Positions 26,008-34,860 of a DNA stretch of 64,000 nucleotides are shown piece after piece; within the stretch, counting starts at the first letter, position 1; each line of letters opens with the position of its first letter. The notes beneath the pieces are model-generated. The model searched no databases and was not told the origin of the DNA. It saw only the letters and a program-made list of their open reading frames with translations. The stretch covers positions 1 through 64,000 of the forward strand of contig NZ_JAGPXY010000008.1 of assembly GCF_018070325.1 (NCBI RefSeq), read 5' to 3'. This stretch comes from Micromonospora sp. H61 (GTDB taxonomy: Bacteria > Actinomycetota > Actinomycetes > Mycobacteriales > Micromonosporaceae). Position numbers and translations under genes: made by a program.

Positions 26008-28497
26008 ATGCCCAAGAGTCAGGTGCGGCGTGACCAGTTCGGAGGCCTCCTCAGGACCCTCCGCTTGGAGCGGCGGCTGACCCAGGAGGAGCTTGCCGAG
26101 TCGGCCGGTTCCAGTGTCCGCGGCATCCGGGAGATGGAGCGCGGCCGGGTGCGCAGCCCGCAACGACGGACGGTGGTGCTGCTCGCCGACGCCCTGCGGC
26201 TGGCCGGGGCGGACCGCGACCGTTTCGTCGCCCTGGCCCGGGTCGAGAGGCAAACGCACGACCGCGCGGAGGCGCCGCACGACCGCGCGGAGGCGCCGCA
26301 CGACCGCGCGGAACTGCCGGGCGACCGCGCGGAACTGCCGGGCGACCGCGCGGAGGCGCCGTACGACCGAGCGGCGATGGTCGTACCCGGGGAACTGCCC
26401 GCCGCCGTTCCGGACCTGGCCGGCCGGGCGGAGATCCTGGAACGGCTCGCGGCGCTGGCCGCCGACGTCACCGCAGGGCGGCCGGACACCGCCTCGGTGG
26501 TGGTGCTGCACGGGCCGCCGGGGATCGGCAAGACCAGCCTCGCCGTCGCCGCTGGACATCGACTCAGCCCGGCCTTCGCCGGCGGACAGCTCTTCGTCGA
26601 CCTGCAGGGCGTCTCACCGGACGGCCCGGTCGATCCGGCCGAGGCGCTGGCCGGACTGCTGCGGTCGCTCGGGGTGCCGGACAGCCGGGTGCCGGTGTCG
26701 CTGGCCGAGCGGGGTGGCCTGTTCCGCACCCTCACCCGGGACCGGCCGCTGCTGGTGGTCCTGGACAATGCCGCAAGCGAGGCACAGGTACGCCCACTGC
26801 TGCCGGCCGGGCGGGGATGCCTCGCGCTGGTCACCTGCCGGCGTCCACTGACTGGCCTTGCCGGTGCGGTCCGCCTGCCGCTCGACCTGCTCACCCCGGC
26901 AGCCGGTCGACTGCTGCTCGCGGCGATCGTCGGTGCCGACCGGATCGCCGCCGAGCCGGTCGCGGCCGACCAACTGGTCAAACTCTGCGGCCGGCTGCCG
27001 CTGGCCGTCCGGATCGCCGGCAACCGCCTCGCCAGCCGACCGCAATGGTCGGTCGGTTGGCTGGTGGACCTGCTCCACGACCAGCGTCGGCGCCTCACCG
27101 TGTTGACCGCTGGAGACCTGGGCGTCCGATCCGCGTTCGAGGTCTCCTATCGGCAATTGGACCCGATGACCGCGCGAGTGTTCCGGCGGGCCTCGCTGAT
27201 TCCCGGCACCGACTTCGAACCCGCGCTGGTCGCCGCCGTGGCCGGCACCGCCGAGGAGACCGCGGCGGCGGCCCTGGAGGAGTTGGTCGAGGCTGGTGTT
27301 CTCCTGACCCTGGGGGACCGGTACCAGTTTCACGACCTGGTCCGGCTCTACGCCCAGGAACGCCTCGACGCCGAGGAACAACAGGTCTGCCGGACGGAGG
27401 CGCACGATCAGATGGTCGGCTGGCTGCTGCGGCGTACCCGGCAGGCCGGCTTGATGTTCGAACCGGTCGCCTGTCGGGTCGATTCCCCGTTCGACGACGA
27501 TCGGGCGGCGGCGTACTGGTTGGATCGGGAGTCCGGCAACTGGCTGGCGGCGCTGCGCGACGCGGCGCGGCGCGGTCGGCACGCCGACGTGGTCGCGGTC
27601 ACCAGGGATCTGCACTGGTACTCGGACGCCAACAGTCACCGGCACTCCTGGGACGAGATCTTCTCGCTGGGAGTGGCCGCGGCCCGGGCCGCCGGTAGCC
27701 CTCGCGACGAGGCGGTCCTGCTGAACTTCCTGGGCTGGGCCCGGTACTTCTGCCGGGACCGCAACACCGATGGGCTGGCTGCCCTGGACCGGGCGCTGGA
27801 GTTGGCCCGGCTGATCGGGGACCGCCGGGAGGAGGCGTGGGCGCTGACCTACACCGCCGCGATCTTCATTCGGATCGGCAGCGGTGTGCTAGCCGTCGAC
27901 CATTGCCGCCGGGCCGTCGGCCTGTTTCGCGAGATCGGGTACGCCCTCGGCGAGCACGGCGCGGCGAGCGTGCAGGGCGGAGCGCTGGCCGCGCTCGGCC
28001 GGTTCGCCGAAGCAGCCGACCTGCACCGCGACGTGCTGGCGTTCTACGGCCGCGGCAGCGGCCTCAGCCGTACCGGCGCGGCGGTGGCGAGGGCCGGGGC
28101 GATGATGAGTCTCGGGGCTGACCTGGCCGGGATGGGCCAGTGGCGGGCCGCCGCCGACGAGTACGCCGACGCCCGGCGGCTGTTCCACAGCTGCGGCGCG
28201 ACGTTCAGCGAGGCCAACGCCATCCACCGGTACGGACTCGCGCTCCGGGCGTTGGGTGAGGTCGACGCGGCGGCCGAAGCGCTGGGGGCGGCGCTGGCCC
28301 TGTATACCGCGCTGTCCTGCCCGTGGTGGGAGGCGCAGACCCTGTACGCGCTCGCGGCGCTGGCCGGATCGGCTGCGGGCGGGGCCGCCGACGCCCGCCG
28401 GCTGCGCGAGCGGGCGCTCGACCGGTGCGGCGAACTCGACGCACCGGAGGTGCGGACCCTGCGCGCCACCCTGCGACGGGAACTGGCCGGGTTCTGA
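26008..28497 (+). CDS. XRE-type HTH/NB-ARC/TPR regulator (STAND ATPase)
   Basis: 829 residues from ATG 26008. The N-terminal XRE HTH (residues about 10-65) includes LRLERRLTQEELAESAGSSV. A linker of heptapeptide repeats (DRAEAPH-like, about residues 84-123) follows. The NB-ARC domain starts with P-loop GPPGIGKTS at 169; LLVVLDNAASEAQVRPLLP and GRLPLAVRIAGNRLA are characteristic. The C-terminal half (about 480-829) is TPR-like. It resembles AfsR/SARP-type STAND regulators but has an HTH_XRE instead of a SARP domain. Probably an ATP-gated activator of unknown target. Downstream genes are on the opposite strand. Confidence 0.9.
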   Translation: MPKSQVRRDQFGGLLRTLRLERRLTQEELAESAGSSVRGIREMERGRVRSPQRRTVVLLADALRLAGADRDRFVALARVERQTHDRAEAPHDRAEAPHDRAELPGDRAELPGDRAEAPYDRAAMVVPGELPAAVPDLAGRAEILERLAALAADVTAGRPDTASVVVLHGPPGIGKTSLAVAAGHRLSPAFAGGQLFVDLQGVSPDGPVDPAEALAGLLRSLGVPDSRVPVSLAERGGLFRTLTRDRPLLVVLDNAASEAQVRPLLPAGRGCLALVTCRRPLTGLAGAVRLPLDLLTPAAGRLLLAAIVGADRIAAEPVAADQLVKLCGRLPLAVRIAGNRLASRPQWSVGWLVDLLHDQRRRLTVLTAGDLGVRSAFEVSYRQLDPMTARVFRRASLIPGTDFEPALVAAVAGTAEETAAAALEELVEAGVLLTLGDRYQFHDLVRLYAQERLDAEEQQVCRTEAHDQMVGWLLRRTRQAGLMFEPVACRVDSPFDDDRAAAYWLDRESGNWLAALRDAARRGRHADVVAVTRDLHWYSDANSHRHSWDEIFSLGVAAARAAGSPRDEAVLLNFLGWARYFCRDRNTDGLAALDRALELARLIGDRREEAWALTYTAAIFIRIGSGVLAVDHCRRAVGLFREIGYALGEHGAASVQGGALAALGRFAEAADLHRDVLAFYGRGSGLSRTGAAVARAGAMMSLGADLAGMGQWRAAADEYADARRLFHSCGATFSEANAIHRYGLALRALGEVDAAAEALGAALALYTALSCPWWEAQTLYALAALAGSAAGGAADARRLRERALDRCGELDAPEVRTLRATLRRELAGF
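26257..26376 (+). repeat. 21-bp in-frame tandem repeat in the NB-ARC gene
   Basis: Six units near CACGACCGCGCGGAGGCGCC start every 21 bp from 26257, encoding DRAEAPH/DRAELPG heptads. Two subtypes alternate in blocks, as expected from unequal exchange. Confidence 0.9.
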
Positions 28498-28498
28498 C

Positions 28499-28546
28499 CG
28501 ACACGCACCGGGCCCCGCCGGCGATGCGGCGGGGTCCGGTGTCGGT
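28499..28546. terminator. Large bidirectional hairpin terminator
   Basis: CCGACAC and CCGGGCCCCGCCG pair with CGGCGGGGTCCGG and GTGTCGG, with one GCA bulge and a 6-nt loop. It lies between the convergent regulator and protease genes. Confidence 0.85.
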
Positions 28547-28554
28547 GGACAGGG

Positions 28555-30063
28555 TCAGTTGCAGGTGGTGCCGTTGAGGGTGAACGGGGACGGGGTGGCG
28601 GGGGAGCCGTTCGCGGTGAAGCCGAAGTTGACGGCGCCGCCGGTCGGGATGCTGGCGTTGTGGTTCTCGTTGGTCACAGTCACCGCTGCGCCGGTCTGCT
28701 GGAAGATGCCGTTCCAGTGGCCCTGGATGAGTTGTCCACCCGGGAAGGCAAAGCCCAACGACCAGCTGTTGGTGGCCGGGCCGTCGTTGTAGACGGTGAC
28801 GCTGGCGCTGTAGCCGGTGCCCCACGAGTTGGTGACGACGAAGGAGACCCGGCAGGTGCTGGCGATCGTCGTCGCCGGCACGATGTTGCCGTAGTCGTCG
28901 CGGGCGGTGGCGAAGTCCTGGAAGCCGAAGCCCCGACCGGCCGATCGGGTGGTGGTGCCGGCGGCGAGCACGGTGCCGTTGGCGTTGACGGAGTAGACCG
29001 GGCCGCCACTGTCGCCGCCCCGGGCGGCCTCCTGGCCGTCGAGCTGGGTGGCCTCGACGAGGTCCTCGATGTCGTCGTAGTGGAAGTCGACCCGCAGGTT
29101 GCAGACCGGACCGCCGACCTCACCCGCGGAGGTGTACCCGGACTGGCACAGCAGCTGGCCGGGGAAGACCTCGGTCCAGCCGACCACCTGGGCGCGGACC
29201 TCGTCATGCTGACCGCCGACGTAGAGGTGGTCGCCGGGCGTCGACGTCGAAATGATCATCGTGTCGTGGTCGTCGTTGCTGTCGACCGCGTAGCCGACCA
29301 GCGTGCCGGTGCCGGTGGACAAGCCGACGTGCCAGGGTGAGCCGATGGCACCGCAGTGTTCGGCGGTGAGGAGGTAACCGGCGTCGGTGTCCACGTCGCG
29401 TACGCCGAAGCCTGCGGTGCACCAGGGTATGGTGACCCCGATGGACGCCCCGCCGTCGAACGGCGCGGCATCGTTGGCCCGCGACCGTTCGACCATCCGG
29501 TCGCTCCTGACGAAGCTGGTACGCACGCCGGTGGCCGGCAGCTTCGGCAGCTTGGCGCCCGCGGTGTAGTCCACGCCGATCTCGATGCCGGTGCCGTCGG
29601 TGCGCAGCCGGACCGAGTGGCTGGCGTCCGCCGGGTCGGCCTTCACCACCGGGGTGAGGGCGGCAGCCGCCTTGTGCAGTTCGGCGCGGGAGTAGGTGGC
29701 GTTGGCTACCTGGACCGGCGCGGTGCGGCGGGCGGCGGTGACGGCTGCGGCGATGTCGGTGGGCGGCACACCCTTCCACCACAGGGTGACGTGGTCGTCG
29801 ACCAGGCCGATGCCGGCATAGCCGCGGGCCGGCGCGCGTTCCACAGCGGTGCGGATGACATTGGCCGCGTCGACCAGTGGGGCCTGGGCGACCATCTGGT
29901 CCAGGGTCTGTGCCGGGATGATGTCGAGGAGGGACTCGGCGGCACCGGCGGCCCCCGGTTGGCCGGACTCCGCGTACGCGGAGGTGGGACCGGTGAGCGC
30001 CGTTGCGCCGACCAGTGCCCCGACGACCACCGTACGGGTGATCGCTTTCCGTATTGATGTCAT
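28555..30063 (-). CDS. Secreted S1-family serine protease with C-terminal CBM2 domain
   Basis: 502 residues. A signal peptide (residues 1-31, cleavage after AYA) and a propeptide (about 32-205) precede a chymotrypsin-like domain with TAEHC (His near 234), a likely catalytic Asp in NDDHDTM near 266 and GDSGGP (Ser near 351). This is the alpha-lytic/streptogrisin type with prodomain. The last about 100 residues form a CBM2-like cellulose/chitin-binding module (SFVVTNSWGTGYSASVTVYN). The enzyme is exported as a zymogen and probably attacks protein embedded in plant or fungal wall material. Confidence 0.93.
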   Translation of the reverse strand: MTSIRKAITRTVVVGALVGATALTGPTSAYAESGQPGAAGAAESLLDIIPAQTLDQMVAQAPLVDAANVIRTAVERAPARGYAGIGLVDDHVTLWWKGVPPTDIAAAVTAARRTAPVQVANATYSRAELHKAAAALTPVVKADPADASHSVRLRTDGTGIEIGVDYTAGAKLPKLPATGVRTSFVRSDRMVERSRANDAAPFDGGASIGVTIPWCTAGFGVRDVDTDAGYLLTAEHCGAIGSPWHVGLSTGTGTLVGYAVDSNDDHDTMIISTSTPGDHLYVGGQHDEVRAQVVGWTEVFPGQLLCQSGYTSAGEVGGPVCNLRVDFHYDDIEDLVEATQLDGQEAARGGDSGGPVYSVNANGTVLAAGTTTRSAGRGFGFQDFATARDDYGNIVPATTIASTCRVSFVVTNSWGTGYSASVTVYNDGPATNSWSLGFAFPGGQLIQGHWNGIFQQTGAAVTVTNENHNASIPTGGAVNFGFTANGSPATPSPFTLNGTTCN

Positions 30064-30258
30064 GCCGCTGAGTCAAGCAACGTTCGCTGCCGGGAGACAG
30101 GCAGGACGCCCGGCAGGAGTCAACATGCCGGCGGTCCTGCCGGCTGGCCGGGCCGTCCTGCCGCAAAGAACCCGTTCTTCATGTCGAGAACGGCCGGGTG
30201 GCTCCGTCCTCGGGGAGGATGCGGTCACCGTGAGCGCACCAGAGCAGGGAGATCCAGC

Positions 30259-30699
30259 ATGGCGATCCAGCGGATGGACAACGTCCTCATCGTTGTCGAG
30301 GACCTCGACGCGGTCATCGCGTTCTTCGTCGAACTCGGCATGGAGTTGGAGGGGCGGGGGCCGGTCGAGGGGCGGTGGGTGGAGCGTGTCATCGGCATCG
30401 ACGACGTCCGGCAGGAGGTCGCGATGCTGCGGACCCCGGACGGCCACGGCAAGGTCGAGCTGGCGATGTTCCACCGACCGGCGGCGATCGGCGGGGAACC
30501 GAAGAACGCGCCGGCGAACACGCTGGGCATTCGCCGCATCATGTTCGCCGTCGACGACATCGAGGACGTGATCACCCGGCTGCGCGGCCACGGCGCCGAA
30601 CTCGTCGGGGAGTTGGAGCGATACGAGGACGCCTACCGGCTCTGCTACGTCCGTGGCCCGGAGGGCATCATCGTCGGCCTGGCCGAACAGCTCCGCTGA
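30259..30699 (+). CDS. VOC (glyoxalase/bleomycin-resistance) family protein
   Basis: 146 residues from ATG 30259 with GGGAG upstream. The two beta-alpha-beta-beta-beta repeats are visible: QRMDNVLIVVEDLDAVIAFF at 4-23, and IRRIMFAVDDIEDVITRLRG near 95. The C-terminal YEDAYRLCYVRGPEGIIVGL supplies the final ligand position. Members bind a divalent metal and act as isomerases, dioxygenases or drug-sequestering proteins; substrate unknown. Confidence 0.9.
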   Translation: MAIQRMDNVLIVVEDLDAVIAFFVELGMELEGRGPVEGRWVERVIGIDDVRQEVAMLRTPDGHGKVELAMFHRPAAIGGEPKNAPANTLGIRRIMFAVDDIEDVITRLRGHGAELVGELERYEDAYRLCYVRGPEGIIVGLAEQLR

Positions 30700-30714
30700 C
30701 GGCCGCCGTGGGTC

Positions 30715-30742
30715 GGCCCCCTATTTCGCGGATACGGGGGCC
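30715..30742. terminator. Hairpin terminator between convergent genes
   Basis: GGCCCCC-TAT pairs with ATA-(C)-GGGGGCC, loop TTCGCGG. Confidence 0.75.
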
Positions 30743-30782
30743 TCGTGCGCGATGGAGACAGTTGCGCGGATATTGGGCCCCG

Positions 30783-31703
30783 CTAGGCTCCCGCGCCGCG
30801 CGGGAAGGTTTCGCGCAGCGCCGGGTCCAGCGGGCGGCCGCTCGTCGGTTCGATGAACAGGTCGGTGAGCAGGAGGTCGGCGAGGTAGCTGGGGTTCACC
30901 CCCGACTCCTTGCGGCCGAGGGACTGTAGCGCGCCGCCCAGTCGCAGCGCGGCCTTCGCGGCGCCGGACGGCATCCGCGCGACCCGGCGGGGTCGGCCCA
31001 CCGCCTCGGCGATGCGCCCGATCATGTCGGTCCAGGTGAGGTTCTCGTCGGCGACCGGGATGTCCGCACCGCTGGCCTGCTCCAGGGCGTCGACCGCGAC
31101 CTCGGCCACGCTGCGGGCGGAGGCCGCGGCGCTGCCGCCGGTCGGGGCGACCAGAGGGGTACGCGAGCGGGCCCACCGGTCCAGCGGACCGGCCCAGTTG
31201 GGCAGTCGGTCGCCGGCCCGACCGAAGACGAACGGCAGTTCGAGTACGGCGACCGGCAGACCCTCGCCGGCCGCCGCCCGCCCCTCCCTGGCCTGCTCCA
31301 GGCGGCACCGGATGTACGTGTGCCGTTCGGCGAGGCGCCACTGCGGGTGGAGCCGGTCGAAGTAGGTGTAGTAGGAGCCCATCACGACGCCCCGGGTGAG
31401 ACCTTCGAGGCGGGCGGCGGTGAACAGGCGTACCACCGGGTCGACGTTGTCGCGGCGGAACTCGGGGTAGATCGGTTTGGGCAGCGGTCGTTGCTCCTCG
31501 GTGCGGGTGGCGTACACGACGCCGTCGTGACCGGCGAGCAGCGGCCGCAGGTCCTCGATCGAGGCGGACCCGACGTCGAGCAGGTGGTCGACGTCGGGTC
31601 GCGCGGTACGCGCCACGGTGGTCGCGGCATGGCCACGCTCCCGAAGAACGTCCACGACGTGAGCGCCGATCAGGCCGCTGCCACCCACCACAAGAATTCG
31701 CAC
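30783..31703 (-). CDS. NAD(P)-dependent epimerase/reductase (atypical SDR)
   Basis: 306 residues from GTG 31703. The Rossmann motif ILVVGGSGLIGAHVVDVL at 3-20 is clear. The extended-SDR catalytic region is present as a YYTYFDRLHPQW segment, but a canonical YxxxK is not evident, so it is probably an atypical SDR. VLELPFVFGRAGDRLPNW near 165 is typical of nucleotide-sugar epimerase-like members. The C-terminal part (about 230-306) forms the substrate lid. Start is set by the Rossmann fold; longer starts run into non-coding sequence. Confidence 0.88.
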   Translation of the reverse strand: MRILVVGGSGLIGAHVVDVLRERGHAATTVARTARPDVDHLLDVGSASIEDLRPLLAGHDGVVYATRTEEQRPLPKPIYPEFRRDNVDPVVRLFTAARLEGLTRGVVMGSYYTYFDRLHPQWRLAERHTYIRCRLEQAREGRAAAGEGLPVAVLELPFVFGRAGDRLPNWAGPLDRWARSRTPLVAPTGGSAAASARSVAEVAVDALEQASGADIPVADENLTWTDMIGRIAEAVGRPRRVARMPSGAAKAALRLGGALQSLGRKESGVNPSYLADLLLTDLFIEPTSGRPLDPALRETFPRGAGA

Positions 31704-31763
31704 GGTGCATCGTCCACTCTGGAACCCGCCCTTTGTCAAGCCGCCCGTCGCTGCGGCAAGGGC

Positions 31764-31905
31764 GTCGAGGGGGTGCTGGTCCAGCATGAGCGCGTGCTGC
31801 GCCTCGGCGGTCGGCTGTTGTACGACCGCATCAACGACCCGGAGGAGCCTCTGCGCGTGGTACGCCGACCTGGCCGGGCATCCCTTCTGCGTCTTCGTCG
31901 GCTGA
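31764..31905 (+). pseudogene. Relic of a VOC-family gene (3' end only, frameshifted)
   Basis: One frame reads VLVQHERVLRLGGRLLYDR and NDPEEPLRV; after one extra G near 31856 the next frame continues YADLAGHPFCVFVG and stops at 31903-31905. Together these form the typical C-terminus of a glyoxalase-like protein (YADPAGHPFC type). The 5' part of the gene is absent. It is not a copy of the intact VOC gene at 30259, whose C-terminus differs. Confidence 0.7.
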
Positions 31906-32025
31906 GCGGGGTGCCGGCACCTCGCCGGAGCGGCAGGTTGACAACGGGCGAGGATGGCGTCCGCAACCCCGACATTCGCATAGGTTCGAGGTACGCAACA
32001 CCATCGCTGTGAAACGGGGTTGAGA

Positions 32026-32610
32026 ATGCCGGAGCCGCGCGCCTTCTGGCTGGACGAGCAGTTCGACCGTGAGCATGGCACCGACGGGCGCGGCCGGTAC
32101 GAGGCCGAGGTGTTTCGTCGGATCGACGAGTTCGCCGACACCTGGGGTGACTTCGCGCCCGTGGCGTTCGCGGTGACCGCCTGGCGGCTGGCCACCGAGC
32201 TGTCGCCCGGCTTCGTGCGCTGGCACCGGCGGATCATCTCGGCGACCTGCGCGCGTAGCCCGTGGGACGGCAGCCTGGTCTGCGAGGTGACACTGGCCTC
32301 CCGCTGGCCGGCCGAGCTGACCTGGACCAAGCAGTGGCAGCGCGATCGTGGTTGGCAGAACTGGCCCCAGCTGTTCGGCCAGTTCACCACGCCCACCGAG
32401 CAGGACCAGACGCGCCGCCCGTATCTGCGCGCGTTGCTTCAGGTGGAGGCGCCGGTCCCGTTGGATGACCTGCCGCCCACGCCCGACGGTCCGGACGACG
32501 AGGTCGCCGCGGCGGCGCGCCGGGCCGTGGCGGTGGTGGCCCGGGAGCTCAACGATCTCCTCGCGCCGATGATCGGGCAGCTCGATGCCGGGGTGCCGGC
32601 GGACTCCTGA
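32026..32610 (+). CDS. Hypothetical protein
   Basis: 194 residues from ATG 32026 (a TTG at 32020 is also in frame). Mixed alpha/beta with conserved-looking aromatic stretches (RAFWLDEQFDREHG, WTKQWQRDRGWQNWPQLFGQ). No membrane span or signal. Codon usage is strongly coding. It ends 17 bp before the acyltransferase-like gene and may be co-transcribed with it. Family not recognised. Confidence 0.8.
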   Translation: MPEPRAFWLDEQFDREHGTDGRGRYEAEVFRRIDEFADTWGDFAPVAFAVTAWRLATELSPGFVRWHRRIISATCARSPWDGSLVCEVTLASRWPAELTWTKQWQRDRGWQNWPQLFGQFTTPTEQDQTRRPYLRALLQVEAPVPLDDLPPTPDGPDDEVAAAARRAVAVVARELNDLLAPMIGQLDAGVPADS

Positions 32611-32627
32611 GAAACCCGCCGGCCGGT

Positions 32628-33584
32628 ATGGTCGTCGGCGTGGATCTGGACGACACCGCCGCCCGGCTCGGGGTGCCCGTCGAGGAGGTCGAGCGCGTGC
32701 ACCGGCTCGCCGGTGACGGGCCGTCAGCTCCGTTGCCGGCCAAGGCCGACGCGTCCGCGCTCCTCGACCGGCTCGCCGTGCCGCCGGACGACGCCGCGGA
32801 GATCATGGCGGGCTGGCCCGACCCCGACTCTCCGCTCTGGATTCCGGAGTTGCGCTGGCTGCTCGACCGCTCGATCGCCCTGGTCCGCGCCGACCTCGCG
32901 GGCTACGACTGGCTGTCGCCCGGCCCGGAGCTGCCCCGAGACCGAGGCCCGGCCTGGCGCCATCTCTACGTGTACGCGTACCTGGCCCTGGTCGACGTGG
33001 TGCACGGGTACCACCGCGACCACGGCATCCCCGATGCCGTGACCTGGGTGACCCTGGCTGACCTGGGCCGCAACCTCGCCATCGACCGGCGGATGCGCGG
33101 CGAGGGTTGGCCGATCATGCAGAGCTGGCTGACGCTGCACTCGCGCGGCAGCGTCTACGAGCTGGGCCGGCTACAGCACCAGCGTGGCGACGACGCCATC
33201 GGCCTGCACGTCCCCGATTCGGGGCCGTTGACCCCGGAGGCGGTCGAGGCGTCCCTCGACGAGGCCCGCGCGTTCTTCCCCCGGCATTTCCCCGACGAGC
33301 GCTACACCGCGTTCTCCTGCGCCTCGTGGCTCCTCGACCCGCAGCTGCGGGAGTACCTACCGGAGGACTCCAACATCGTGCGGTTCCAGCGCCGGTTCGA
33401 GCTGGAGCCCTACGACGAGTCGGCGGGGCCGGACGCCGACATCGAGGTGTTGCGGTTCGGGTTCCGGACCCTGACCACCCCGCTCGGCGAGCTGCCGCGC
33501 CGCACGGTGCTCCAACGCGCGATCATCGACCACCTGCGGGCCGGCGGTCACTGGCACTGGCGCCACGGCCGCTTCCCGATCTAG
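32628..33584 (+). CDS. GNAT-like acyltransferase-domain protein
   Basis: 318 residues. The N-terminal helical part (about 1-110) and the C-terminal alpha/beta part, with RNLAIDRRMRGEGWPIMQSW near 150, ELGRLQHQR near 185, and ARAFFPRHFPDERYTAFSCA then WLLDPQLREYLPEDSNIV near 220-250, match the NAT_N/GNAT_C pair found in actinobacterial acyltransferase-domain proteins. Activity is inferred. Start ATG 32628; GTG 32641 is out of frame. Its stop shares the tetranucleotide CTAG with the convergent SnoaL-like gene. Confidence 0.85.
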   Translation: MVVGVDLDDTAARLGVPVEEVERVHRLAGDGPSAPLPAKADASALLDRLAVPPDDAAEIMAGWPDPDSPLWIPELRWLLDRSIALVRADLAGYDWLSPGPELPRDRGPAWRHLYVYAYLALVDVVHGYHRDHGIPDAVTWVTLADLGRNLAIDRRMRGEGWPIMQSWLTLHSRGSVYELGRLQHQRGDDAIGLHVPDSGPLTPEAVEASLDEARAFFPRHFPDERYTAFSCASWLLDPQLREYLPEDSNIVRFQRRFELEPYDESAGPDADIEVLRFGFRTLTTPLGELPRRTVLQRAIIDHLRAGGHWHWRHGRFPI

Positions 33585-33967
33585 GCACTCGCGTCCCACC
33601 ACGCGCCGTTGGCGGCCGCCTGGGCGGCCGGTTCGATGACTTCCCACACCTCCGCGATCAGTCCGTCGGCGATCCGCAGGACGTCGACGACCACGATCTC
33701 CGGCCCCCCGTCGGGGAGTCGGCGTCGCGAGTGCACCACGACGTGGTCACCGTCGGCCAGTAGGTGCAGGATGTCGACCCGCATGCCGGCGGTCGGGCCC
33801 AGCGCGGCGCGGACCGCGGCGAGCCACTGCGCCCTGGTCGAGGTCGTCGAATCCGACCGGTGATGGGTGAAGTCCTCGCTCAGGTACGACGCGAGCGTGT
33901 CGACGTCGCCGGTGTCGACCAGCCCCGCCAACGCACGACCGACGATGCTCTTGTTCTCGGTGCTCAT
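33581..33967 (-). CDS. SnoaL-like/NTF2-fold polyketide cyclase family protein
   Basis: 128 residues from ATG 33967. ALAGLVDTGDVDTLASYLSE near 12 and HHRSDSTTSTRAQWLAAVRA near 35, followed by HVVVHSRR and a C-terminal EVWEVIEP strand, match the SnoaL/ketosteroid-isomerase-like fold. Members range from true cyclases to stress proteins of unknown substrate. Divergent from the XRE regulator gene, which may control it. Confidence 0.9.
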   Translation of the reverse strand: MSTENKSIVGRALAGLVDTGDVDTLASYLSEDFTHHRSDSTTSTRAQWLAAVRAALGPTAGMRVDILHLLADGDHVVVHSRRRLPDGGPEIVVVDVLRIADGLIAEVWEVIEPAAQAAANGAWWDASA

Positions 33968-34041
33968 GGCCGCAAGTGTTTCCCCGGCCTCGTGTGCTTG
34001 TCGATGACATCGCACTTCATGGTGTCCGGGGCGACGATGAG

Positions 34042-34047
34042 TAGGCT
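34042..34047 (+). promoter_or_regulatory. -10 element of the XRE regulator gene (leaderless), within an inverted repeat
   Basis: TAGGCT ends 8 nt before GTG 34055. It overlaps ATGAG-TAGG-CTCAT (34037-34050), a 5-bp inverted repeat that could be the autoregulatory operator. Confidence 0.45.
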
Positions 34048-34054
34048 CATGATC

Positions 34055-34816
34055 GTGTATGCGGTCGGAGAACTCCTGCGGCGGTGGCGCAAGCGCCGAG
34101 GGCTCAGCCAGCTCGACCTGGCGATCGCCGCGGATGTCTCGGCTCGGCACGTCAGCCTGGTCGAGACCGGCAAGTCCACGCCGAGCGCCGACATGATCCT
34201 CCGGCTCGCCGACCAGCTCCACGTGCCACTGCGTGATCGCAACCAGCTGTTGCTCGCCGCCGGCTTCGCGCCCCGGTACGCGCAGCGCCCGCTCGACGAC
34301 GCCGCACTGTCGGGTGCCCTCGACGCGGTCCGCAGGGTGCTCCAGGCGCACGAGCCGTATCCGGCGCTGGTCTTCGACCGCCGGTGGAACATCGTGCTGA
34401 CCAACCGCGCGGTCGACCCGTTCTTCGCGTACGTGGCACCCGACCTGTTGCGACCGCCGGTGAACCTGGTTCGGCTGGGCCTGCACCCGCGCGGGCTCGC
34501 CCCTCTGGTCGTCAACCTGGCGGACGTGCGGGCGGTGTTCCGCAGCCGGATCTCACGCCAGCTCGCCGCAGCGCCCGACGCGGAACTCGCGGCGCTCTAC
34601 GAAGAACTGCTGAGCCCGCTGCCCGAGGAGCCACCGGACCAACGGGTCGACGCCGACGTGGTGATCCCGATGATCCTGCGGATCGGTGGACGCGAGCTGC
34701 GGCTGTTCTCGACCATCACCACGTTCGGCACCCCGATGGACATCACCATCGAGGAGATCGCTGTGGAGTCCTACTATCCGGCGGATCCGCAGAGCGCCGC
34801 CTACTTCACACGGTAG
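34055..34816 (+). CDS. XRE-family regulator with MmyB-like ligand-binding domain
   Basis: About 253 residues. The N-terminal HTH contains LRRWRKRRGLSQLDLAIAAD and VSARHVSLVETGKSTPSADM. The C-terminal domain (about 95-253), with YPALVFDRRWNIVLTNRAVD, matches the MmyB-like PAS-type ligand-binding domain common in actinobacteria. GTG 34055 is preferred because a -10 box ends 8 nt before it; ATG 34049 and 34037 are alternatives. Such regulators usually repress a divergent small enzyme gene; here that would be the SnoaL-like gene. Confidence 0.9.
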   Translation: MYAVGELLRRWRKRRGLSQLDLAIAADVSARHVSLVETGKSTPSADMILRLADQLHVPLRDRNQLLLAAGFAPRYAQRPLDDAALSGALDAVRRVLQAHEPYPALVFDRRWNIVLTNRAVDPFFAYVAPDLLRPPVNLVRLGLHPRGLAPLVVNLADVRAVFRSRISRQLAAAPDAELAALYEELLSPLPEEPPDQRVDADVVIPMILRIGGRELRLFSTITTFGTPMDITIEEIAVESYYPADPQSAAYFTR

Positions 34817-34848
34817 GGCCCGGCCTGGTCGCCGCCCAGGCCGGGCCC
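34816..34848. terminator. Bidirectional hairpin terminator
   Basis: A perfect 13-bp stem GGGCCCGGCCTGG with its complement and a 7-nt loop, between the XRE gene and the sugar-dehydrogenase gene. It closes the ThuA-dehydrogenase operon. Confidence 0.9.
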
Positions 34849-34860
34849 ACCACTCGTTCG

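Noticed and set aside
31320..32012. Plus-strand frame across the SDR gene
   Set aside because: Its first half is antisense to the SDR gene; only the 31764-31905 portion has VOC similarity and is listed as a relic.
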